Below are positions 17,868-27,234 of a DNA stretch of 64,000 nt, one piece after another. A program made the translations under genes and the position numbers. Under the pieces are notes generated by a model. It did not search any database, was not told where the DNA came from, and saw only the letters and a program-made list of their open reading frames with translations. The stretch is from positions 310,001-374,000 of the forward strand of contig CAWHZD010000006.1 of the NCBI GenBank assembly GCA_963833745.1, in the 5' to 3' direction. The first letter of the stretch is position 1, and each line of letters opens with the position of its first letter. The stretch is from AP-15 sp963833745 (GTDB lineage Bacteria > Pseudomonadota > Alphaproteobacteria > ATCC43930 > CGMCC-115725).

Positions 17868-19196
17868 GTGTCGGCTCAAATTGCCAACGGGTCCTCGTCG
17901 CACTCGTTCTGGCCTGCCGGACCGGAGCTGGGGAGGCTCGGTTCGAGCCGGCGGCCGGCTTCGCACGACCTGAACCTGGCGAGCGAGGTTGAAAAACTTC
18001 TCCTCCGGCCGGCGCGCGGTCGCCGAAAATTATGGGAGTTCGGGACCCACCTGCACTGCTCGATCATCGGGACTTGTCTGTCGACCGGCGAACTGCGGCA
18101 GGTTCTGCTCAAGCTCGGCGTGCGGGAAGCCGCTGACGGCAGCGATCACGAGTTGCACGCAAGCGCGGTGCTGATTGCCGGGAAGCATCAAGAGGGCGCC
18201 AAGCTGCTGCATAAGGCGCTCGACCGGCGGCACCGCCTTGCAATCAACCAATTCGAGCGCCCCAAGAGCCGCGCGGAACTGCGTTCGCGGTGGCAGGAAG
18301 CGGTGCAACGCGGCGAGATTCCGGGCGCTTACTGGGCGGCCTTGACCCACCCGGCAACGGATGATGCGCTGGTTCGCGAGATCTTTGCCGAGGTGCACAT
18401 GCTCTCGCACCTTGTCGGCGCCGCCAACCGGGCGGATATCCGCCGGCTGCGCCAGCTCGAGGCCGAGAACGCGGGCCTTCAGGCCAAGGTGGCGCGCCAA
18501 CAGCAGCAATTGCGGGACGCGGTCGTGTCGCGCGACGCGACGATCGGCCAGCTGACCCGCACCCTCGAACAGCGTCTGGCCAACGACCGGGACGAATGCG
18601 CGGAACGGGTCGGGGACACTGACGCAGCCGCTTGGAGGGCACTCGCCGCCGACCTCGAGCGACGTCTCGCCGGCACCGTGGCCCGCTGCGCGCGAGCCGA
18701 GAGCCGGTTTGAAGAGAACCGGTCGGCGCTGACGGCCGAGCGGAGCAGACGCAGCGCGGGCGAACAGCGCGAGCAGCAGCTTCGCGAGGAACTGGAGGCA
18801 GTCGAAGCGAACCTCTCCCGCCTCGCCGGGCCAATCGCCAACACCCGCGAAACGCCCTGCCTGCCTAACGTCACGCTGCTGTATGTCGGCGGCAGGCAAG
18901 ACCGGATTGGGCATTTGCGCGCTCTATCCGAGGGTTGCGGCGCTGTGCTGCTGCACCATGACGGCGGCATCGAAGAGCGCGGCGGGTTATTGGCCGGTCT
19001 CGTCAGCCGCGCCGACGCGGTGCTGTTTCCGGTCGACTGCGTCAGCCACGGCGCGATGTCATTGGTCAAGCGCCTGTGCCGGCAATCGGGAAAGCCGTTA
19101 TTGCCGTTGCGCAGTGCCGGTCTGGCACCGTTCTGTGCGGCGTTGGGCAGCGCCGTGCTGTCAGGACCGGCAATTTCGTCAGGGCAAGACGAGTAA
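17868..19196 (+). CDS. DUF2325 domain protein with a long coiled-coil centre
   Basis: From GTG 17868 the protein has about 442 residues. The N-terminal part holds RRKLWEFGTHLHCSIIGTCLSTGELRQVL, which is typical of DUF2325 proteins with a CHC-like metal motif (H-x-C and Cys). The centre (about residues 170-340) is rich in Glu, Arg and Gln heptads, a predicted coiled coil. The C-terminal DUF2325 domain reads VTLLYVGGRQDRIGHLRALSE and LLHHDGGIEERGGLLAGLVSRADAVLFPVDC. The function of the family is unknown. The ModA-like gene starts only 7 bases after its stop, suggesting co-transcription. The exact start is uncertain because the upstream frame overlaps the HIT gene. Confidence 0.8.
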   Translation: MSAQIANGSSSHSFWPAGPELGRLGSSRRPASHDLNLASEVEKLLLRPARGRRKLWEFGTHLHCSIIGTCLSTGELRQVLLKLGVREAADGSDHELHASAVLIAGKHQEGAKLLHKALDRRHRLAINQFERPKSRAELRSRWQEAVQRGEIPGAYWAALTHPATDDALVREIFAEVHMLSHLVGAANRADIRRLRQLEAENAGLQAKVARQQQQLRDAVVSRDATIGQLTRTLEQRLANDRDECAERVGDTDAAAWRALAADLERRLAGTVARCARAESRFEENRSALTAERSRRSAGEQREQQLREELEAVEANLSRLAGPIANTRETPCLPNVTLLYVGGRQDRIGHLRALSEGCGAVLLHHDGGIEERGGLLAGLVSRADAVLFPVDCVSHGAMSLVKRLCRQSGKPLLPLRSAGLAPFCAALGSAVLSGPAISSGQDE

Positions 19197-19203
19197 TCGG
19201 CAG

Positions 19204-20025
19204 ATGCGCCCGCGAATGTTGCTGTTGCTGTTGATCGCGTTGTCGGCCGCTGCGCTGACTTCTCCTGCCCGGGCCGAGGGTTTGCACGTGCTTGCTGCGG
19301 GCAGCCTGCGCGAGGTCATGGCCGAAATTGGTACCCTTTATCGTCAAGTGACCGGGATCGAGGTGACAGCAGCCTTCGGCCCCTCCGGCGTCTTGCGCGA
19401 GCGTATCGAGAGCGGCGAGAGGGCCGATCTCTTCGCCTCGGCCGACATGGGCAACCCCTTGCAATTGCTGCATGCAGGCCGCGCAACTCGTGTCGTGATG
19501 TTCGCCCGCAATCGGCTGTGCGGCGTCGCCCTGCCGCCTGTCGGGCTGACGACCGCTAACTTTGTGGACCGTTTGCTCGATCCCGCGATCAAGCTCGGCA
19601 CCTCGACGCCGAAAGCCGACCCCGCCGGCGATTATACCTGGGCGATGTTCCATCGCATCGATGCCGTGCATCCCGGCGGTTACGCAATCCTTGACAAAAA
19701 GGCGCAGCAGATTGTCGGCGGCCCGACCAATCACGCCAATGTCGGCGGCAAGGATCCGGCAGTCGCCGCCCTCGCAGCCGGACAAGTCGACATCGTCATC
19801 GGCTATTGCACCAGCGCCAAACTGCGGCTGGCGCAGATGCCGGCCCTGCAAACAGCAGAGGTCCCGCGGGAGATCGCCGTCGGCGCGGAATACGGTCTCG
19901 CGGTGCTGAAGGGTGCCGACCCCCGCACGCCGGATTTTGCACTGTTCATGCTGTCGCCGGACGGGCAGCAGATCTTCTCCCATTACGGTTTTGCGGCAGT
20001 GGCGCTGCCGGCGCCCAATCGCTGA
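19204..20025 (+). CDS. ModA-like molybdate/tungstate (or other oxyanion) substrate-binding protein
   Basis: A 273-residue periplasmic binding protein. The signal peptide MRPRMLLLLLIALSAAALTSPARA is followed by LHVLAAGSLREVMAEIGTLYRQVTGIEVTAAFGPSGVL, the start typical of ModA-family proteins that bind an oxyanion. ERADLFASADMGNPLQL and LLDPAIKLGTSTPKADPAGDYTW are further family features. No ABC permease or ATPase genes are nearby, so it is solitary and would need a transporter coded elsewhere, or it may serve as a sensor. The neighbouring gene codes for a molybdenum enzyme. Anion specificity is inferred. Confidence 0.82.
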   Translation: MRPRMLLLLLIALSAAALTSPARAEGLHVLAAGSLREVMAEIGTLYRQVTGIEVTAAFGPSGVLRERIESGERADLFASADMGNPLQLLHAGRATRVVMFARNRLCGVALPPVGLTTANFVDRLLDPAIKLGTSTPKADPAGDYTWAMFHRIDAVHPGGYAILDKKAQQIVGGPTNHANVGGKDPAVAALAAGQVDIVIGYCTSAKLRLAQMPALQTAEVPREIAVGAEYGLAVLKGADPRTPDFALFMLSPDGQQIFSHYGFAAVALPAPNR

Positions 20026-20057
20026 GCGCCCCCGCAGTCACGAATAGAGGCTCTGAG

Positions 20058-22418
20058 ATGGATGGCGACTTCGACATCGACCGGCTTGCCTTGACCAAAT
20101 ACGGCATCGGTCAGCCGGTGCCGCGCAACGAAGACCCGACATTGCTGCGCGGCAATGGCCGCTACACCGATGATTTGAACCTCCCGGGGCAGGCCTATGC
20201 GGTGATCGTCCGCAGCCGCTATGCGCATGGCGTGATCAGCGAAATCGATACCGAAGAGGCTCGCGCGATGCCGGGCGTGCTCGGCGTTTACACCGGGCCT
20301 GATTTGACCGCCGCCGGGATCAAACCGATGCCGCTCGGGCAGGCGGTCCCGACACGCGACGGCAGCCCGATGCACCGGCCGGCATGTCCCGTATTGACCA
20401 GCGACAAGGTGCGCTATGTCGGCGATCCGGTCGCCATCGTCGTCGCCGAAACTGCGGCGCAGGCGAAGGATGCGGCGGAGGCTGTGTTCCTCGACATTGA
20501 AGCGCTGCCGGCGGTTACCCGTTCGAGCGCAGCAGCCGCACCAGGAGCGCCGCAATTGCATGACGGCGTGCCCGGCAATGTCGCCGCCGAATTTCACTAT
20601 GGCGATGCCGAAAAGGTCGCCGCGGCCTTCACGCAGGCGGCCCACGTCGCCCGCCTCGAAATCCCCAACAACCGGATCGTCGTCTGCCCGATGGAGCCGC
20701 GCTCGGCGATCGCCGAGTACGATCGCGACGCCGATCGCTGGACCCTGCGCGTCGGTTGCCAGGGTGTGTTCGGGTTGAAGAACGGGCTCGCCAATGTGCT
20801 AGGCGTCGAGCGCGACAAGGTACGCGTGCTGACGGGCAATGTCGGCGGCTCGTTCGGCATGAAGTCCGCGATCTATCCGGAATACCTTGCTTTGTTTCAT
20901 GCCGCCCGGGTTCTCGGCCGGCCGGTCAAATGGACCGATGAGCGCTCGGAAAGCTTTATCTCCGACAGTCATGGCCGCGATCACGAAATGACAGCCGAAT
21001 TGGCGCTCGACGCGGAGGGCAACTTTCTCGCCGTGCGGGTCAGCGGCTACGGCAATCTCGGCGCCTATGTCGGGCGCGGCGCAGCCGGCCCGCCGACCGC
21101 CAACGCGGTCAAGAACACGATTGGCGTCTACCGGACGCCACTCATTGAAGTCTCGACCAAACTCGTCGTGACCAATACGCCGCCGGTTGGCGCTTATCGC
21201 GGCGCTGGCCGGCCCGAGGGCAATTACTACATGGAGCGGCTGGTCGACACCGCCGCCGCCGAGATGGGCATCGACAAGATCGAGCTGCGCCGCCGCAACC
21301 ACATCCCCGAAGATGCAATGCCGCACAAGGCGCCCAACGGCACGATTTATGACAGCGGCGAGTTCACCGCCGTGCTTGACCAGGCACTCGCCCAGGCCGA
21401 CTGGGACGGGTTTGCCACGCGCAAGGCGGATAGCCGCAGCCGCGGCCTGTTGCGCGGCCGTGGGATCGGCGACTATCTCGAAGTGACCGGGCCGCCCGCC
21501 AACGAGATGGGAGGCATCCGCTTCGAGCCCGACGGCAATGTCACCATCATCACCGGCACGCTCGATTACGGCCAGGGCCATTGGACGCCGTTCGCGCAGA
21601 TCCTGCATCAGCAGCTCGGCATCCCGTTCGACCGCATCCGGCTATTGCAAGGCGACAGCGACGAACTGATTGCCGGCGGCGGCACCGGCGGCTCGAAATC
21701 GCTGATGGCGAGCGGCACCGCAATCGTCGGCGCCAGCGAAAAAGTCGTCGAGAAGGGCCGCCAGATCGCCGCGCACGTCCTAGAAGCAGCGGTCGCCGAT
21801 ATCGAATTTTCCGACGGCCGCTTTGTGATCGCCGGCACCGATCGGATGGTCGACATCAGGGAGCTGGCGACGATGATCAGGCGCGGGCTGGAATTGCCCC
21901 CCGATCTGCCGGATTCGCTCGACGTGCAGCACATCATGGAGAGCGCGCCGTCGGCCTTTCCGAATGGTTGCCACGTCGCTGAGGTCGAAATCGATCCCGA
22001 GACCGGGGTCGTCACCGTCGTAAAATACACGATGGTCAACGATTTCGGAGTGATCGTGAACCCGCTGCTCGTCGCCGGTCAGGCGCATGGCGGCGTCGTC
22101 CAAGGGATTGGACAGGCGCTGATGGAGCGCACGGTCTTTGACGAGGACGGCCAGTTTCTGACCGGGTCGTTTACCGACTACGCATTGCCGCGCGCGTCGG
22201 ATGCGGTGCTGTTCACGATCGACACCCATCCGGTCCCGGCCAAGACCAACCCCTTGGGCGCCAAGGGCTGCGGCGAGGCCGGCTGCGCCGGATCACTGCC
22301 CTCGGTCATGAACGCGGTCGTCGACGCCTTGTCGGAATACGGGATCCGCCACATCGACATGCCGGCGACGCCCTTCAAGGTCTGGCAGGCGATCCGGGAG
22401 GCCCGCGCCGCTCACTGA
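20058..22418 (+). CDS. xanthine dehydrogenase family molybdopterin-binding large subunit
   Basis: A 786-residue protein of the CoxL/XdhB type that binds molybdopterin cytosine dinucleotide and hydroxylates a substrate. ATG at 20058 is chosen from the start GQPVPRNEDPTLLRGNGRYTDDLNLPGQAYAV, characteristic of this group. It shows the expected glycine-rich Mo-cofactor motifs (GNVGGSFGMK, VGAYRGAGRPEGNY, GGGTGGSKSLMASGTA) and the C-terminal GAKGCGEAGCAGSLPS segment with the conserved catalytic Glu. The FAD and 2Fe-2S subunits that usually accompany it are missing here, so it is an orphan large subunit; partners must be elsewhere or it acts alone. Substrate is not predictable. Confidence 0.9.
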   Translation: MDGDFDIDRLALTKYGIGQPVPRNEDPTLLRGNGRYTDDLNLPGQAYAVIVRSRYAHGVISEIDTEEARAMPGVLGVYTGPDLTAAGIKPMPLGQAVPTRDGSPMHRPACPVLTSDKVRYVGDPVAIVVAETAAQAKDAAEAVFLDIEALPAVTRSSAAAAPGAPQLHDGVPGNVAAEFHYGDAEKVAAAFTQAAHVARLEIPNNRIVVCPMEPRSAIAEYDRDADRWTLRVGCQGVFGLKNGLANVLGVERDKVRVLTGNVGGSFGMKSAIYPEYLALFHAARVLGRPVKWTDERSESFISDSHGRDHEMTAELALDAEGNFLAVRVSGYGNLGAYVGRGAAGPPTANAVKNTIGVYRTPLIEVSTKLVVTNTPPVGAYRGAGRPEGNYYMERLVDTAAAEMGIDKIELRRRNHIPEDAMPHKAPNGTIYDSGEFTAVLDQALAQADWDGFATRKADSRSRGLLRGRGIGDYLEVTGPPANEMGGIRFEPDGNVTIITGTLDYGQGHWTPFAQILHQQLGIPFDRIRLLQGDSDELIAGGGTGGSKSLMASGTAIVGASEKVVEKGRQIAAHVLEAAVADIEFSDGRFVIAGTDRMVDIRELATMIRRGLELPPDLPDSLDVQHIMESAPSAFPNGCHVAEVEIDPETGVVTVVKYTMVNDFGVIVNPLLVAGQAHGGVVQGIGQALMERTVFDEDGQFLTGSFTDYALPRASDAVLFTIDTHPVPAKTNPLGAKGCGEAGCAGSLPSVMNAVVDALSEYGIRHIDMPATPFKVWQAIREARAAH

Positions 22419-22419
22419 A

Positions 22420-22435
22420 CTCGCGCCGGCGCGAG
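22420..22435. terminator. 16-bp perfect palindrome after the molybdoenzyme gene
   Basis: CTCGCGCC/GGCGCGAG begins directly after the stop codon. It can form a stable hairpin but is not followed by a T run, so termination function is only possible. Confidence 0.4.
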
Positions 22436-22549
22436 CGGACAACGCGAAGGCGGCACCGAAGGGCTCGAATGCTACACCGTGGCCAAGCACATCTCGCATC
22501 TGATGCTGTGATCCTGAAAGGGAAAGTGTCTCAGGAAACGCGTTTTGAG

Positions 22550-22585
22550 TTCGTCTTGCGCGGACTTGATCCGCGCATCCACGTG
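22550..22585 (+). repeat. palindromic repeat, family C (left copy, + orientation)
   Basis: TTCGTCTTGCGCGGACTTGA followed by TCCGCGCATCCACGTG. An inverted, longer relative lies at 25309-25379, beyond the two IS110 transposases. Confidence 0.6.
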
Positions 22586-22649
22586 TTTGCTTCCGGCACC
22601 AAAGGCGTGTTGGGGTGGACGGCCCCACGGCATCGAAGTGTGCCAATGT

Positions 22650-23702
22650 TTGGTCGTCACGACGCAAACACGAGGACCGTCCGTCATCAAGCTTAAGCGC
22701 ATTGCCATCGACACGTCCAAGCATGTCTATACCCTGCACGGGGTCGATGAGGCCGAGCGCCCGGTGTTGCGGCGCGAGTTGAGGCGCAGCCAGGTCGCGG
22801 CGTTCTTTGGCAAGCAGGAACCCAGCGAAGTGGTGCTGGAGGCTTGCGGCAGCGCGCACCACTGGGGCCGGCAACTGAGCGCGCTCGGCCATCGGGTGAA
22901 GCTGATCCCGCCGCAATACGTCAAGCCGTTCGTCAAGCGCGGCAAGAACGATCGCAATGACGCCGAGGCCATCAGCGAGGCGGCAGCACGGCCGACGATG
23001 CGCTTTGTGCCGGTCAAATCGGCCGAGCAACAGGCCGAGCTGACAGTGCTGAAGGTGCGCGAGCTTGTGGTCAAGCAGCGCACCCAGCTGGTCAACGCGC
23101 TGCGGGGGCACGCCGCCGAGTTCGGGATTATTGCCGCCAAAGGGGTGGGCAACGCCGCGGCCCTGGCCGCGCGCGCCGCAGCCGATCCCGCCGTGCCGGC
23201 CGCAGCGCAGGAGATGATGGCCCTGCTGGGCCGCGAGATCGAGCACCTTGACCAGCGGCTGGCCGAGCTCGGCGGCACGCTCGCGGCGCTGCATCGGGCC
23301 AACCCGCTCAGCCAGCTTTTGGCCGAGGTTCCCGGGATCGGGCCGATCAGCGCCCTGACCCTGGCGCTGACGATCGATGCCAAGGCGTTCCGCTCGGGGC
23401 GACATCTGGCTGCCTGGATCGGGCTTACGCCCAAGGAGCACTCGACCGGCGGCAAGCACCGCCTCGGCGCCATCAGCCGGGAAGGCAACGAGCGGTTGCG
23501 CCAACTGCTGGTGCTCGGCGCGACCTCGGTCATCAAGGTCGCCAAACCCGGCCACCGACACGCCACGGTGTGGCTGACCGGTTTGCTCGGGCGACGGCCG
23601 CGCCGGGTCGCGGCGGTTGCCCTGGCCAACAAGATGGCTCGCATTGTGTGGGCCATGATGACGAACGGCGAAGCGTACCGGCAACCGTCGGCAACCGCCT
23701 GA
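22650..23702 (+). mobile_element. IS110-family transposase (IS1111-like), element 1
   Basis: About 350 residues of a DEDD-type transposase. The region IKLKRIAIDTSKHVYTLHGVDEAERPV is the usual start, with the first Asp in AIDTSK. It is followed by VVLEACGSAHHW, KRGKNDRNDAEAI and the transposase_20 domain (LAEVPGIGPISALTLALTID ... RSGRHLAAWIGLTPKEHSTGGK) with the late Asp. No ATG precedes IKLKR in frame; TTG at 22650 is the nearest plausible start, so the start is uncertain. The coding frame is otherwise intact. IS110 elements lack classic terminal repeats, so element ends cannot be read directly. Confidence 0.88.
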
Positions 23703-24188
23703 CCGCTCGTCATCGCCGCGGGTGAGAGGGCGCAGCACAAGATGGCGATCGGTCGACCCGACGGACGAGACACCCCGTGGCATCCAACGGCGCATCCAAC
23801 GCCGCTGAGCGTGTTTGGGAAGCGTCCGCGGAACCCATCTGGGCCCGCGGCCATGGCCGCACCACAAGGCCGGACACATGACCGCACGCGAACCGCCGCC
23901 AAATCGGCGCAGCGCCCTTGCATCCAAGGGGCCGTTCTCTAATCGCGTCTCCTCTGTCAACTGGATCTTGAACGCTTCTGTCGCCGTACCGGGGTCACGG
24001 TTCTCTCCGCGGTCGTAAGCGTCCGCCGCAACATCTGGTTCGAAGCACAGGCGCTGCAATGTCCACAGCGGGCTCGCGTGGTGTTTTACGCGGCCCAAGG
24101 CCCTCCGTCGCAGTCGCCTGCACCCTCGCCCCGTCGGGCAACCATCACATCCGAGGCGGCGCCCGGATGGATCCTGGTGAAGGTATCG
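23703..24188. other. non-coding space between two convergent IS110 genes
   Basis: About 485 bases that must contain the right end of element 1 and the right end of element 2. The phrase GCGCAGCGCCCTTGCATCCA at 23908-23927 looks like an IS1111-type end region. No gene was identified; the long opposite-strand reading frames here are shadows. Confidence 0.4.
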
Positions 24189-25220
24189 TCAGACGGCCGC
24201 CGGCTGCTCGGACCAGCGGAACGGCTCGCCCGACCGCCACATGCTGTGCAGGATCACAGCGAGTTTTCGGGCAAGCGCCACGCGCGCCTTGCCAGCGCCT
24301 GATCGTCTGGCAATCGCCTGGGCCCAGTTTTTCAGGCCTGAAGCCCGTTTGACCCGCGACATCAGCACCACCGCCGCTTCGTACATCAGCGTGCGAGCCA
24401 GCGTGTCGCCGCACTTCGATATTCTGCCGCTGCGGTCTATCTCGCCCGATTGATATCGTTTTGGGGTGAGCCCGAGGTGCGCGCCGACCGATCGTGACCG
24501 GCCGAAGCGCGCCGGATCCTCGATCATACTGACATAGGCCAGCACAGACAGCACTCCGATCCCGGGCACACCCATCAGGTGACGGCACGTGGGGCTCGAC
24601 TTCACCAGCGCGCGTACCGCTTTGTCGAAGGCGGCGGTCTGCTGGCGCAGTTGCCGCCAAGCGGCCAGCATGGGCCGAACGATCGGCGCCACTTCGGCCC
24701 GGTCGACAAGCAGCGTCTCGACGCGCCGGTCGAACGGCAGTCCACGCCCTGCTCCCGGCAGCATGCCGAAGGTCTTGAGCACACCGCGGATATGGTTCGA
24801 CAATCGTGTTGTCATGCCGACGAGCTGGGCTCGTGCCCCCAGCAAGGCCCGCACCCGATGGGAATCGAACGACTTTACATGCACCGACCGATACCATCCC
24901 GTGCGCATGATCTGCGCCAGTCCCTCCGCATCGTTCTGATCCGTCTTGTTGATCTGCATTTTGAGCGCAGCCCTTGCATGCCTCGCATCGAGGCACGTGA
25001 CGGCGAGCCCGCGACCGCGCAACTCGTGCACCAGCCATGGCGTCATAGGACCGGTCTCGATACCGATGCGGGCATCCTCGCCGCCATGCCTCCGCACCGC
25101 GCGCTCAATCTGTTCCGGATCAGAGGCGCACTGGCCACGCCACAGTCGGCGACCGGAGTCGTTCACGACACAGATCGCGGTCGATTTTTGCGACACGTCC
25201 AAGCCAACATAGTGGGTCAT
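24189..25220 (-). mobile_element. IS110-family transposase, element 2
   Basis: A 343-residue intact transposase, MTHYVGLDVSQKSTAICVVNDSG with the first catalytic Asp in GLDVS. It then shows IGIETGPMTPWLVHELRGRG, INKTDQNDAEGLAQIMRTGWY, and the C-terminal transposase_20 domain (LMGVPGIGVLSVLAYVSMIEDPARFGRSRSVGAHLGLTPKRYQSGE). It is from a different IS110 subgroup than element 1 (little residue identity) and points towards it. Such enzymes use RuvC-like chemistry and, in several IS110 members, a bridge RNA coded beside the gene; no bridge RNA could be recognised by reading alone. Confidence 0.9.
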
Positions 25221-25308
25221 CGCACAGCCTCCGATGGTGAAAGCGACCGGGCTACAGCCCGGAGCGCGGCACTATCGGCAAGTCAGCCAGCCGCCGCGAT
25301 TACCCGAT

Positions 25309-25379
25309 GTCCACACATGGATGCCCACGGATCAAGTCCGTGGGCTGAAGGCCCACGGGCCAAGCCCGGCCAAGACGAA
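25309..25379 (-). repeat. palindromic repeat, family C (right copy, inverted)
   Basis: Contains CCACGGATCAAGTCCGTGGG and ends CCAAGACGAA. Read on the minus strand it gives TTCGTCTTGG ... GGACTTGATCC ... GCATCCATGTG, matching the left copy at 22550 in order. The two copies bracket the IS110 pair. Confidence 0.6.
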
Positions 25380-25464
25380 ATTGGCCGGCGATGTCTTGTC
25401 TGCGATTGCGCAGCATTTCCCCTGACAGCTTCTGCTTTCTGGGGTCAGTTAGAAAGGATATCCC

Positions 25465-26897
25465 ATGTATTCCGACGTATCCCTGTTTATCGACGGCAAC
25501 TGGACCAAGGCTGCCGCCGGCCGCACGATTGCGGTCGTCAACCCGGCGACGGGCGACGACATCGGCACCGTCGCGCACGCCGACAAGGCTGATCTCGACC
25601 GAGCGCTCGAGGCCGCCGACAAGGGATTTCGTACGTGGCGCAAGATCTCGGCGTTCGATCGCTCGAAGATCATGCGCAAGGGCGCCGACCTGCTGCGCGA
25701 GCGGGCCGATGCCATAGCAACCCTACTGACCCTCGAACAGGGCAAGACGCTCCCTGAGGCCAAAGGTGAAACCCTGGCCGGCGCCGACGTCATCGACTGG
25801 TTTGCCGAGGAGGCGCGCCGCGCCTATGGCCGGGTGATCCCGGCGCGGGCTGAAGGAGTCTATCAGCTCGTCGTCAAGGAGCCGGTGGGCCCGGTTGCGG
25901 CATTCACGCCGTGGAATTTTCCGATCAATCAGGTCGTGCGCAAACTCTCCTGCGCGCTTGCCGCCGGCTGTTCGATAATCGTCAAGGCGCCGGAGGAAAC
26001 CCCCGCTTCACCGGCCGAGCTGATCCGCTGCTTTGCCGATGCCGGGGTACCTGCCGGGGTGATCAACCTGGTCTACGGCGTGCCTTCGGAGATATCGGAG
26101 TATCTGATCCCGCACCCGATCATCCGTAAAATTTCGTTCACCGGCTCGACCGCAGTCGGCAAGCAACTCGCGGCAATCGCCGGCGCGCATATGAAACGGG
26201 TCACGATGGAGTTGGGCGGCCACGCGCCCTCGATCGTGTTCGACGATGCGGATGTCGACCTCGCGAGCCGGCTGCTGTCGACCAACAAATTGCGCAATGC
26301 CGGCCAAGTCTGCGTGTCGCCGACCCGGCTGCTGGTGCAAGAGAAAGTGTACGAGAGCTTTGTCGGCAAATTCACCGAGGCGGTCAAAGCCGCGAGGATC
26401 GGGGACGGGATGGAAAGCAGCACGCAGATGGGGCCGATGGCCAATCCGCGCCGCATCGCCGCAATGGAGGCTTTTATCGGCGACGCCGTGCAAAGGGGCG
26501 CCAGCCTGAAAACCGGCGGCCACCGCATCGGCAACAAGGGTAATTTCTTTGAGCCGACGGTGCTGACCGACGTGCCGATGGATTCGCGCATCATGAACGA
26601 GGAGCCGTTCGGCCCGGTCGCGGTGATTGCACCGTTCCACAGCTTCGACGAGGTCGTGGCCGAGGCCAATCGCCTGCCCTATGGGCTCGCCGCCTATGCC
26701 TATACTCGCTCGGCCAAGACCGCGCAGGCGGTCGCTGCTGCGGTGGAGACCGGATGATCTCGATCAATCATCACGGGCTCGCCCTGCCGGAGGTGCCGTT
26801 TGGCGGGGTCAAGGATTCGGGCTACGGCTCGGAAGGCGGGTCGGAAGCGATCGAGGCCTATCTAAACACCAAATTCGTCAGCCAGGCCGGCCTCTAA
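25465..26897 (+). pseudogene. succinate-semialdehyde dehydrogenase-type ALDH, frameshifted near the C-terminus
   Basis: The first 430 codons form an NAD(P)-dependent aldehyde dehydrogenase close to succinate-semialdehyde dehydrogenases. They have the N-terminal LFIDGNWTKAAAGRTIAVVNPATGD, the catalytic Glu in TMELGGHAPSIVF and the nucleophile Cys in NAGQVCVSPTRLLV. At 26751-26757 the frame runs into TGA (CGGATGATC). One inserted base before ATG would give ETG-MISINHHGLALPEVPFGGV, which continues to the TAA at 26895-26897 as ...KDSGYGSEGGSEAIEAYLNTKFVSQAGL. So about 47 C-terminal residues (dimer arm and substrate loop) are read in another frame. The ATGA overlap could permit a separate short polypeptide, but a lost base is simpler. 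Confidence 0.85.
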
Positions 26898-26938
26898 GGC
26901 GGTTTTCGAGCAAGCTGGTGCGGCTTTAATTGAACAAC

Positions 26939-27027
26939 CGTCATTGCGAGGAGCGGGTCACACGACGAAGCAATCCCGGGCGGACGAGCCGCTGCGGTCG
27001 AGATTGCTTCGTGCGCTCGTAACGACA
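26939..27027. repeat. dispersed inverted repeat, family B (copy 2)
   Basis: Starts CGTCATTGCGAGGAGCGGGT, contains GACGAAGCAATCCCG and ends GAGATTGCTTCGTGCGCTCG then TAACGAC. It is the same unit as at 9089. It lies between two aldehyde dehydrogenase genes. Confidence 0.85.
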
Positions 27028-27075
27028 AACACCGTGACGCAACTCGATCGAAAGCTGCCCTGAAGTTCTGAGGGA

Positions 27076-27094
27076 GCGGGGCGAAAAGCCCCGC
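27076..27094 (+). terminator. hairpin, possible terminator of the upstream aldehyde dehydrogenase gene
   Basis: GCGGGGC-GAAAA-GCCCCGC forms a 7-bp perfect GC stem with a 5-base loop. Only a weak TTTT follows nine bases later, so the termination role is moderate. Confidence 0.45.
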
Positions 27095-27133
27095 GCTGGC
27101 GGTTTTGACGGCTTGGATCCGTCTTGTGGAGAA

Positions 27134-27161
27134 ATATCCATCGATGTATTTATATGGATAT
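27134..27161. promoter_or_regulatory. inverted repeat, candidate operator before an aldehyde dehydrogenase gene
   Basis: ATATCCAT at 27134-27141 and ATGGATAT at 27154-27161 are perfect complements separated by 12 bases, inside an AT-rich stretch that stands out from the GC-rich surroundings. It lies about 75 bases before the start of the 27235 gene, a sensible place for a regulator or promoter site. No regulator is known for it. Confidence 0.4.
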
Positions 27162-27234
27162 AGCGTCGCCGCGCACCTTCAAGCGATCAAACGGTTGAAT
27201 AGGTCAGCTTCGCACCCTTGCAGGAGGAACAACG

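Noticed and set aside
22293..24098. Long minus-strand frame across the IS110 gene.
   Set aside because: Composition is Arg/Gly/Ala-rich without domain structure; it is the shadow of the transposase gene.
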